The position numbers and the translations under genes were made by a program. The notes below the pieces were generated by a model. The model ran no database searches. It had not been told where the DNA came from and worked only from the letters and a program-made list of their open reading frames with translations. A stretch of DNA of 64,000 nucleotides from Amphibalanus amphitrite (lineage: Eukaryota > Arthropoda > Thecostraca > Balanomorpha > Balanidae), in NCBI RefSeq assembly GCF_019059575.1, contig NW_024881539.1:1116001-1180000 (forward strand), read 5' to 3'. Positions 45,101 to 51,400 of this stretch are shown in pieces. The number at the start of each line of letters is the position of its first letter. Position 1 is the first letter of the stretch.

Positions 45101-47052
45101 GACCCTTTTGGACCTGACCTTGACCTGACCTTGACCTGACCTCCACCAGAAAGTGACCTAAACCGTACCTGATGGTCTTATAACCAACACCATTGAGTTG
45201 GAAATGAAAAACTGGCCATAAAACATGCATCGCATAACCTTAGTAAAGTTCGGCTCATGTGGTGACCATTGGTGACCTTTGGTGACCTGACCTGTGACCT
45301 GACCTGGTATGACCAGTGACCTCTAATAGCAACATATGTACTAGACAACTGACGCCTTATCGCTGATTTTCGACAAAATGCGTTTTACTCGGTGTTATAG
45401 CGCTTTCCCTAGAAGCCCCGTGAACGGTGAAACATTTTATCTTTGACCTGACCTGTGACGTCATCGGTGACCCCGAGGTCAATGAAATTTGGTTTCCTTC
45501 GACGAATTTGACAGGGCTATCGAACGCCGTTTGAATTTTCCGGATCCGTCCAGTAGTTTCGGAGATACGGGGGGGGGGCAAAAAAATGCCCCCCCCCCCC
45601 ACCGCGCGGAAGGTGGCTGGTAGGCCCACCGCTTGCCGGGTTAAGGCCTGGCTACACTATGCGTTTTCTGCGTGCGTTTTTTGCGAGTTTGCGTGATTTG
45701 CGTAATATCGTTCTAGAAAGAAACGACATTACGTTTTGGTTATGTTTTTCATGTAAACTTTTAATTAACATAAGTTTTATTTTATTTTCTGTAAATATCA
45801 AAGAAGTTATATTAGTAATAACTTTTTTTTTCTAAAACGATATTACGCAAAACACGCAAACTCGCAAAAAAGCACGCAGAAAACGCATAGTGTAGCCAGG
45901 CCTTTACAGTTCACGGTGGCGCCAGTTCATGACCTGGCGCATACAGCTGTGATTGATTGTGTCTCACAGTCACAACCCGGTTCAGTGCTATAAGCTCACG
46001 GCTCACAGCTTTGTTCACGACTTAATCTCATGGTATACAGCTCGATATGTACTATGTACTTCCCTGTACATAGTACATAGAGAGTGTAGACAGTGTCTGA
46101 TTACACTCAGGCCATCGGAATAAAAACGGACGGTTTACCGGTCTCTGAATGCGACAGATCACCGAAGCGAAGAGCGAGGTAATGTAAAATCCCACGCACT
46201 CTGAAAACCAGGCGTTCAATTTGCAGAAGGTATTTGTTTAGTAACTCGATGTGGCGTACCCATCGACTGTCTCCTTTCCAGTGTTCACGGCCCACCTTGA
46301 TACCGACACCCGAGGCCTAACCTGCCCTCCCTCCCCTCGCCACCGACAGGATGACCGTGGTAGGTCCAGCTCGGCGGCCAGCGAACTGGACTTGGAGAAT
46401 GTGGGCGGCGTGTTCGTCTGCCTGATGGGCGGCATGGTAGTGGCCACGCTGATCGCCGTCGTCGAATTCATCTTCCACCTGCGGGACCAGGCCTCAGACG
46501 ATAACGTGAGTTCGCTAGTGTCAGCCAAACTGTGCGAGGATCGATCATTCTCCAGAAGCGACCAGTTGCATGGGTCCTTGAGATCCACTTTGCAGTGAAG
46601 GTATAATAGTATAGGCGATCCTTCATTTTCCAACGTTACGCCTACGGTCTTGACGGTGATTCTCAGTGTTATTCCTTGCGTTTGTTTTCTATCTGATGGC
46701 TCTTGACAATAGTTTGCCAATTGCCACACGGAAGTCTTTATCTGCTCTGTGTTCATTGACCTGGGAACCTGTCCCATCAAGTGTCGAAACGTCCTATTAT
46801 CTTCCTGTGTCAGGATGTTTGACCTCTAGCTGCCCCCCCCCCCCCCCACTCTGGCAGACCTCGGTGCTCTCCGAGATGGGCCGTGAGCTGCGTTTCATCC
46901 TGCGGTGTCACGGCAGCACGAAGCCAGCGCGTGCACCGCCGCCGGCTGAGAGACGCGGGTCCGGCTCTCACGGCCTGGTGGCTTTCAACGAGGCGGCAGC
47001 GCGGAAACACAGCGCTGCCTACGGAGACTTCGGGACACCGGCTGTCTCCTGA
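24102..47052 (+). CDS. Grik (GRIK2-like): Kainate-type ionotropic glutamate receptor subunit
   Basis: Exons: 24102-24189, 28763-28921, 29773-29957, 30193-30353, 30637-30778, 31511-31678, 34575-34727, 36621-36830, 37059-37350, 37649-37787, 39124-39261, 39524-39578, 40474-40616, 41074-41303, then 42963-43084 (15a) or 44225-44334 (15b), 46350-46505 and 46858-47052. All junctions are GT-AG and in frame, giving 911 aa (15a) or 907 aa (15b), like vertebrate kainate subunits. The order is signal peptide (1-22), amino-terminal domain (30-405), S1 (423-540), M1 (545-565), pore (595-611, Q604 at the Q/R site), M3 (614-641 with SYTANLAAF), S2 (645-790), M4 (810-833) and a short tail. R506, T673 and E722 match the ligand-binding Arg, Thr and Glu. 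The predicted role is a glutamate-gated cation channel at the membrane. The paralogue number cannot be fixed. Confidence 0.96.
24190..28762. other. iGluR intron 1 (4.6 kb), no gene recognised
   Basis: Long open frames at 24333-24815 (minus), 25757-26404 (plus) and 25877-26287 (minus) show no recognisable domain and lie in GC-rich patches. A 20-bp unit CGGTCACCATTCGTTACAGC is duplicated at about 26049-26093, and a C run lies at 27348-27363. Confidence 0.45.
28763..28921 (+). CDS. iGluR exon 2 (start of the amino-terminal domain)
   Basis: It encodes [19 protein letters not shown] and on to NGFQTAKR. It enters and leaves in phase 1. Its last bases and donor are the seed of the minisatellite that follows. 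Confidence 0.9.
28911..29210. repeat. Minisatellite containing repeated splice-donor-like units
   Basis: About ten degenerate units of 25-35 bp around ACGGCCAAACGAGGTAAC extend from the 3' end of exon 2 into intron 2. Many units keep a GGTAAC, GGTAAA or GGTAAG core identical or close to the authentic donor at 28922. Confidence 0.75.
29520..29765. repeat. TGTGACCCGTC-type degenerate minisatellite
   Basis: Units of about 20 bp such as CTGTCATCTGTGACCCGT run up to the polypyrimidine tract of exon 3. Open frames on both strands reflect the repeat. Confidence 0.65.
29773..29957 (+). CDS. iGluR exon 3 (amino-terminal domain)
   Basis: It encodes [18 protein letters not shown] to PHAETLSQ. The IIGP motif is typical of the periplasmic-binding-like fold of kainate subunits. 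Enters phase 1, ends phase 0. Confidence 0.94.
30193..30353 (+). CDS. iGluR exon 4 (amino-terminal domain)
   Basis: [20 protein letters not shown] to RQLPANMDY. Acceptor TCGTTTCAG, donor GTGAGA, ends phase 2. Confidence 0.93.
30637..30778 (+). CDS. iGluR exon 5 (amino-terminal domain)
   Basis: [19 protein letters not shown] to YYHYFFTNL, very close to the family's YYHYIFTTL segment. Donor GTCAGT, ends phase 0. Confidence 0.95.
30888..31094. mobile_element. Short inverted-repeat MITE with G/C tracts (intron 5)
   Basis: Ends CACTGGCGGATCCAG and CTGGATCCGCCATTGTG form an imperfect inverted pair around G-run and C-run segments. It is about 200 bp and non-coding. Confidence 0.7.
31511..31678 (+). 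CDS. iGluR exon 6 (amino-terminal domain)
   Basis: [20 protein letters not shown] to SPRRLS, matching the VNMTGF segment of kainate subunits. Phase 0 at both ends; donor GTGAGT. Confidence 0.94.
32225..32400. repeat. Local duplication of about 100 bp (intron 6)
   Basis: Two diverged units beginning GAATCGCTCGCCTGAA and GAATCACTCGCTCGAA, each ending near a TTATATA/TTATGTATAG motif. Non-coding. Confidence 0.5.
32731..33413. mobile_element. CACGTGC-rich repeat, copy 1 (intron 6)
   Basis: About 680 bp. The ends TAACGGAGCGAGCGA and TCGCTCGCTCCGTAAC are inverted. Internal ~125-bp units share CCGTTCTCGAGATCTGGAA and a GCACGTGCGCACGTGC palindrome. Copy 2 at 39664 is nearly identical and copy 3 at 57481 is diverged. 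No transposase is seen. Confidence 0.82.
33414..34574. other. iGluR intron 6, right part
   Basis: GC-rich stretch at 33560-33930 with open frames on both strands and no recognisable protein content, then AT-rich sequence up to exon 7. Confidence 0.4.
34575..34727 (+). CDS. iGluR exon 7 (amino-terminal domain)
   Basis: [20 protein letters not shown] to SVLNYMRN, equivalent to the AALMYDAV helix of the family. Phase 0 at both ends. Confidence 0.94.
35363..36365. mobile_element. TTAA piggyBac-like non-autonomous element F (intron 7)
   Basis: It begins TTAACCCTATTCCTGGCG and ends CCAGGAATAGGGTTAA. Hairpins lie at about 35402-35432 and 36321-36347. The body has AGGTCA/TGACCT, TGACGTCA and CGAGATCTCAG-type motifs. 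No transposase. Confidence 0.85.
36621..36830 (+). CDS. iGluR exon 8 (end of the amino-terminal domain)
   Basis: [20 protein letters not shown] to NLTVTTLL, matching the GLTGRITF and VTTIL segments of the family. Phase 0 at both ends. Confidence 0.95.
37059..37350 (+). CDS. iGluR exon 9 (ligand-binding half S1)
   Basis: [10 protein letters not shown] through [15 protein letters not shown] and [16 protein letters not shown] to the [16 protein letters not shown] motif. R506 is the alpha-carboxyl-binding Arg. Asp499 and Thr501 replace the Pro and Ala of vertebrate kainate subunits. Ends phase 1. Confidence 0.97.
37649..37787 (+). CDS. iGluR exon 10 (end of S1 and M1)
   Basis: GISILYRKP, then the hydrophobic M1 helix [20 protein letters not shown]. 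Acceptor CATTTCAG, donor GTATGA, ends phase 2. Confidence 0.97.
37850..37983. mobile_element. Palindromic MITE (intron 10)
   Basis: Arms AGCCGCCAAGAGATGGCGCC and AGCGCCATCTCTTGACGGCT are inverted. It shares GCGGCACAGTATA with the element at 60810-60920, so both may belong to one family. Confidence 0.65.
38141..39094. mobile_element. TIR element with GGGGCAATTGTAACA-type ends (intron 10)
   Basis: It begins TAGGGGAGAGCGGGGT and ends with the inverted ACCCCGTTCTCCCCTAA. The motif CAATTGTAACA recurs several times in the body in both orientations. It is about 950 bp with no transposase. Confidence 0.78.
39124..39261 (+). CDS. iGluR exon 11 (M1-M2 linker and pore loop)
   Basis: [20 protein letters not shown], then the pore [18 protein letters not shown]. 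The Q/R position is encoded CAG (Q604). Ends phase 2 at GTAAGT. Confidence 0.97.
39524..39578 (+). CDS. iGluR exon 12 (55 nt, first part of M3)
   Basis: [18 protein letters not shown] after an AG-G split codon. The STR and WWFFTLI residues match the family exactly. Acceptor TCTCACAG, donor GTAAGT. Confidence 0.96.
39664..40362. mobile_element. CACGTGC-rich repeat, copy 2 (intron 12)
   Basis: Nearly identical to 32731-33413 over its whole length, same orientation. The main difference is an expanded GGCC run at about 40269-40300 (shorter in copy 1). Confidence 0.85.
40474..40616 (+). CDS. iGluR exon 13 (M3 SYTANLAAF gate and start of S2)
   Basis: [20 protein letters not shown] to [13 protein letters not shown]. 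Thr673 lies at the ligand-contacting Ser/Ala-Thr position. Ends phase 2. Confidence 0.97.
40975..41050. repeat. 34-bp tandem duplication before exon 14
   Basis: ACCAGCCTGGCAAACGCAC with ATCCTCAACGCTTG occurs twice in a row, just upstream of the exon 14 polypyrimidine tract. Confidence 0.7.
41074..41303 (+). CDS. iGluR exon 14 (S2)
   Basis: [14 protein letters not shown] through [19 protein letters not shown] to [10 protein letters not shown]722 is the ligand amino-group contact and C734 one half of the S2 disulfide. Ends phase 1, which both version of exon 15 accept. Confidence 0.97.
41468..42653. mobile_element. TTAA piggyBac-like non-autonomous element G (intron 14)
   Basis: It begins TTAACCCGCGCCCCGTTGGG and ends CAACGGGGCGAGGGTTAA, with G/C hairpins at both ends. 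TGACGTCA at 41649-41656 is followed by overlapping AGGTCA sites. A denser array at about 41937-41990 has an 11-bp period. Nearly identical to element J. Confidence 0.88.
42963..43084 (+). CDS. iGluR exon 15a (alternative end of S2)
   Basis: Acceptor GCCGGTCAG, donor GTAGCT. 122 nt, entering phase 1 and leaving phase 0. It encodes (G)[20 protein letters not shown], then TRWWKERR and [13 protein letters not shown] and the QEKG helix resemble classical kainate subunits. Cys794 can pair with C734. Confidence 0.92.
43583..44031. mobile_element. GACTCCGACTCCG palindromic element between the alternative exons
   Basis: It starts GGCTGCGGACTGCGGAGTCG and ends GACTCCGCAGCCCTGG, with runs of GACTCC near both ends and an AT-rich middle. 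About 450 bp, non-coding. It lies between exons 15a and 15b. Confidence 0.75.
44225..44334 (+). CDS. iGluR exon 15b (alternative end of S2)
   Basis: Acceptor CTCTGTGTAG, donor GTACGT. 110 nt, also phase 1 in and phase 0 out. It encodes (D)[20 protein letters not shown], then [14 protein letters not shown]. Cys790 occupies the same disulfide position as in 15a. It keeps SP, QExG, WWK and Cys but little else in common with 15a. Confidence 0.93.
44429..45644. mobile_element. TTAA element H (intron 15b)
   Basis: It begins TTAACCTTCCAGGCGG and ends CCGCTTGCCGGGTTAA, with G/C hairpins at both ends. It is the reverse-orientation, uninterrupted copy of element C. TGACCT repeats lie at about 45105-45145. 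Confidence 0.86.
45641..45906. mobile_element. Palindromic MITE abutting element H
   Basis: Arms AGGCCTGGCTACACTATGCG and its inverse CGCATAGTGTAGCCAGGCCT extend through CGTAATATCGTTCTAGAAA-type inner repeats. About 265 bp. Its left edge coincides with the TTAA of element H. Confidence 0.82.
46350..46505 (+). CDS. iGluR exon 16 (M4 helix)
   Basis: A Ser/Asp-rich start, ELDLENVGG, then the hydrophobic M4 helix [20 protein letters not shown]. Phase 0 at both ends, so it accepts either 15a or 15b. Confidence 0.96.
46858..47052 (+). CDS. iGluR exon 17 (cytoplasmic tail and stop)
   Basis: [20 protein letters not shown] resembles the membrane-proximal tail of kainate subunits. A Pro/Ser-rich end then reads to TGA at 47050-47052. 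The acceptor follows a 16-nt C run. Confidence 0.92.
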   Translation, partial: TSVLSEMGRELRFILRCHGSTKPARAPPPAERRGSGSHGLVAFNEAAARKHSAAYGDFGTPAVS

Positions 47053-47641
47053 CCGGCGGTCAATGGTGTCAGGGGTCACTGACAGATCAGTAGGCTGGTG
47101 GACCACTGACGGGCCTTCAATGGAATCAGAGGCCGCCGACAGATCAGATGTTACTGAACGCTCAGCAGCATCACTGACAGGAAAGATATCGAGAGCGGAT
47201 GTGGAGACTGACGTTCAGTGACGGTGGCCAGCGGACGCCAGTGACTCGACCTGGAAGAAACACTGCTCTTTGGCCATACGGCCGCCTGAACCTTGCCGCT
47301 TGCGTATGTGTGGTAGGAGCACTCAATGGACGGACACAATGCCCTGGCAATGGGTTTACTCTGTTACATCTGAGCTCGGCCGCCGACGGGCTCAGTTGGA
47401 GCCCTGCTTGCGCCAGATGGAGCTGGCCAGTGGAGTGCTGGATGATTGGGTGCATGACCGAATGTCAACTTCGGGATAAAGACTGGTGTTATTGTAGGTC
47501 ACAATGGAAGAGTTTCTCCGAAGATATCTCGATTTACGAAATGCGTTGCTCGTACATCTTTTTGGATGTTATTCTTGTAGTTGTAGTGCGTGTAAGAATA
47601 CCTGTTTCCTGTAGTGCTTTGCATGCAGATGTAATAATAAA
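47053..47641 (+). other. Probable iGluR 3' UTR with poly(A) signal
   Basis: AATAAA at 47636-47641 is the first canonical signal after the stop. A diverged 60-bp duplication around GACAGATCAG lies at about 47050-47145. A 192-codon open frame across the UTR has no recognisable content. Confidence 0.5.
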
Positions 47642-47743
47642 CCTGGCGTTGCGCTTGGCGATTTCTCTCCTTGTTTTACAACAATATACGCGTATTGATA
47701 TTGGGAAAGGCCCTGTGGGTACGCACCAGTTCATCCAAATCTA

Positions 47744-48362
47744 TTTATTGTCAACAGACGTTTATTTTCTTCTATGAATGAATCTATCGGTTAACTAGTT
47801 TACCGTCACTTCCCTCGGGCTAAAACAAACCACTTTTTGGTGCGTTTACATTGGCTGTGATGATCATTACACTCATGCCGCACGCGTTATTTCCTAAATC
47901 TGAAACCGTGAAGTCGTGAAGTAAAACCGTGAAATCTAAAACCGTTATGAATGATTTTCTGTAGGTCAACATTTCAAACAAAGCGAAGCTTACACAAAGC
48001 CAGGTTGTTATAAGTGAGATCACATGAAAAATCGTGGCCGGTTCCCAAATTATAGGGATTAACCAAAAAATAATGAGTGGTTTTTCTTCGATAAAACCGC
48101 ACACTCACAATACAGGAAGAGAGACGGAAGACGACAGAAAAGACGAGGAAGACCGCACGCTCGACTACACTATCCCACGTTAAACGCACTCATTCACAGT
48201 AACCCACGCACACTCATCGGTACACATCACATTGAACACTCTGTCCCACTTGAAGTGAGTTTCACACACTTGACTCCGTTCAAATCCTCACCTCACTTCT
48301 GCTCAGGCAAGACAGCTGCAGTGGGCAATGGGCAACGCGGATATTGAGCTGGGAAGACGAGC
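47744..48362 (-). other. Probable HMMR 3' UTR with poly(A) signals
   Basis: Minus-strand AATAAA occurs at 47766-47761 and 47749-47744, the first signals after the HMMR stop. This places its end close to that of the receptor gene on the opposite strand. Confidence 0.45.
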
Positions 48363-48485
48363 TTAGGTAAACTTGAGCGAGCCGCGAGCCGACTTGAGCG
48401 ACGAGCTGGCCGCGACTGGGGAGCCCATGGCGCGGTTGGTAGAGTTCTCCTTCAGGGGGGTGACCGCGAGAAGCGAGAGGCCCTC
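48363..48485 (-). CDS. HMMR: HMMR exon 7 (stop)
   Basis: Acceptor TTTGTTCCAG. 40 codons from EGLSLLAVTPLKENSTNR to KSARGSLKFT and TAA. The TPLKE motif supports this acceptor over the upstream CGCAG. Confidence 0.88.
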   Translation of the reverse strand, partial: EGLSLLAVTPLKENSTNRAMGSPVAASSSLKSARGSLKFT

Positions 48486-51400
48486 CTGGAACAAAGCAGT
48501 CGCTTAGATTAGCTCCGGTGCCCATCTGCGACAGCAGCAGGTGGTGAATGTGAGACGTCCCATGGCCCCTGGTGCACTGTGACGCAAGGACTGATGTCTC
48601 GGAAGTCGTGTTGCAGATTCATATACATTATACATCCCGTTAAGTCCTTGACACCTGCAGGTCGTGCAAGAGTAACTCAATTAGACAGAAAGCAACCCAC
48701 GGTTGGACAATTGGCATATAACGAGCGGCAGTGTAGACTCGGCGAGCCGTTACCCATTTGAACGTCCCACCCACCTTCATATGCTGCGGGTCCGCCACTG
48801 TGCGCGACAGCACATCGTAACTGGCGGCTCGCGTCTTGGACTTTGAGCTGACGGTGGCGTTGAGCAGGGTGGAGTTCTGGTCGCCGTGCAGCCGGTCCTC
48901 CAGCTGTTTGACCAGCACGCGCTGCCGCTGCACCTTCTTCTCGGCCGTGGCCAGACTCTGACGGCGCAGGACAGGGTTGTGTGTTACTCCGTGAGTGAGG
49001 GAGAGGAAGAGGGAGAGCGCTGGTCTGTCTGTTCGGGGAGCTCGTCTAAAAAATAACCGAACAAATGCTCAGAAAACTGCAGTCAAAGAGCGACAGTCCC
49101 TTGGAAACCCCAAGATTAGTTTACAAAAATATAGAAATGATATATTTTTATATTAAGCTTTAAATATAAAAATACAGCAATCACCTCCATGTGACCTAAT
49201 AAAGTCCAGCAGAGGTCTGTCGAGTCAACCATGTGACTTTCCGACACGCTACACTGCCTCAATTTACTGGTCCGACGTCCAGCTGCCTACTGAATGGAAC
49301 AGCTGACCCACCTTCTTGAGCTGCAGGTTCTCCTCCTTGAGCTGCATGATGTGATGGATCTTCTGCTTCTTATTCTGGTGTCCGAGCAGCTGGGAGTATT
49401 GGCCAGCCAGGCGCTCCAGCTCTGCGCGGGTGCCCTCCGACTGCTCCAGCAGGCAGCGGCGCTCGGCGCGGTACAGCTCCAGCTGAGTCTGCGGGACGAC
49501 AGACACGGTCAACATCGCATACGCAGCAGACACGGTCAACAGATAATCCACGGCAGACGGCGCCGCTCGGCGCGGTACAGCTCCAGCTGAGTCTGCGGGA
49601 CGACGGACCAACGGTCAACATATTATCCACAGACCAAAGTACAGCATACAGATACGGCCAGCAGTGCATCGCCTCCGACGATTCATCCATAGCAAACACA
49701 GCTTATTCAAATGCACATTATGACTGAGAAGCTGTCCCGTTGCCCAATCGTGCGGAATTTTGGCAGTGTTTCCATAATAAAGCTCGGCTTGTATAAACAA
49801 TAAAACGACAATATTCACAAAATCACGGCGGAATGTGGACCAATACCCGTTAGCTCAGTCGGAGTCACCCATTGGTCTCGCTGACAGTGGGGCGGACACC
49901 ATTATGGCAAGGGGTCACCATTACGTCCTCGGCAGCATCATTGACGACTGTCTGCTGTGCCAGCCGCCTAATGGGCGCCATCGAGACGACCATTATCGCA
50001 ACGAGAACGGCGGCACCGGCGATGGATACCGACGGCGGGGAGGGGGGGGGGGGTGGATCGGCCGAGATTGAGGATAGAGATGAATGATGGGAAATGGGCG
50101 TTGAAAGAGAAAGGGTACCGGCAAGAGCGTCACATCTTATGCCTACGTAACGAGGAATGAGAGAAAGAGTTGAGTTAGGTTAGGTTATAAGAATGAAATG
50201 TGATAGACGATTGACTGCACTGTCTGTCGTTACTTCTTGACCATGCAGGCTAAGACCTGCCGGTGGCCAACGGCAGGCATAACTATTCCACTTAGTAGCA
50301 AATACACTTGCAAAAAGAAGCAAAAAATGCCAACAACCGCAGAGTCAGGAATTGGGATGTCGAAAAGGAGGGTGACACCCCAAAGATAGTACTCAAGTCA
50401 ACTGCTACAAAAAGGCGAGGGCAAAAATGTATACAGTGGCCTCTTGCACCAAACTACCTAACTAGGTAAAATCGAAAAATCGGTTTTAGAACAAGCTAAT
50501 CTAACGGTGGTAAATTTGTTTGCAATAGCCCAATACATAACCCTACAGGTGCTTGGTAAATTGACACGCAAATTGTCACATTTGAGTCTTGGATTGGGTG
50601 TACGATGCAAAATAATCCAAGCATTGGTGCAAGAGGATTTTGGTGCAAGAGGCCTCAGATTGATGGTCCACCTCCACGGTCGTATGTCGTCAGTCATACA
50701 CATCGCACCGGCGCAATGTATTAACTGATGAACCAACTTACCTGGAACGGCTCCACCAGCGCGAACAGCTTCTCGTACTTGTCCTTCCACTCGCTCTGGT
50801 CCTGCTGCTCCTGTAGTCGGTTCTCGGCCTCGGCTCGCGCCTCAGCCTGCGCGCGCACCTCTCCCTCAGCCTTACGCAGCGCCTCCTGCAGGCGGGGGAC
50901 CTCCTGGGCCGCCTCGCGCAGCGCTGCGTCCTGTCGGTACGCCTGCTGCAACTTCTGGCGCATGTCGGCAAAGTTGTCGTACAGCTGGGAGAGGTCACTC
51001 TCGTGGCTCGCCTCCATCTGCGCGAGCCTCGACTCCAGCTCGGTGCGGGCGGTATCGGCGGCGCGCCGCGCCTCCTCCACTTTGTCTCTCTCCTCCCGCA
51101 CGGCCGCCAGCTCGGCGTCAGCCGTCTTCCTGCCCGCCTCAGCCGTCTCAGCACGCGCGCGCCACTCGTCCCGCTCCGCCAGGACGGAGGCGGCGTGGCG
51201 CTGCTCCTCCGACACCAGCAGACGCGCCACGCGGGCCTCCTCCTGCTGAGTGGCAGCCCGCTTCAGCGCCTCGGTCGCGCGCGACTTCTGCTCGGCAGCC
51301 GCAGCCTCGGCAGTGGCCAGCTGGTCTTGTAGGCCGCGGGTTACCTCGGCGTTCGCGACGATCGCCTTCTCTCGCTCAGCTTCCAGGTACTCGATCGAAG

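Noticed and set aside
47199..47777. 192-codon open frame after the receptor stop
   Set aside because: It lies in the probable 3' UTR, runs past the poly(A) signal, and shows no recognisable domain.
49850..49905. tRNA-like TTAGCTCAGTCGG
   Set aside because: No matching T-loop or acceptor stem could be found; a chance match to a D-arm.
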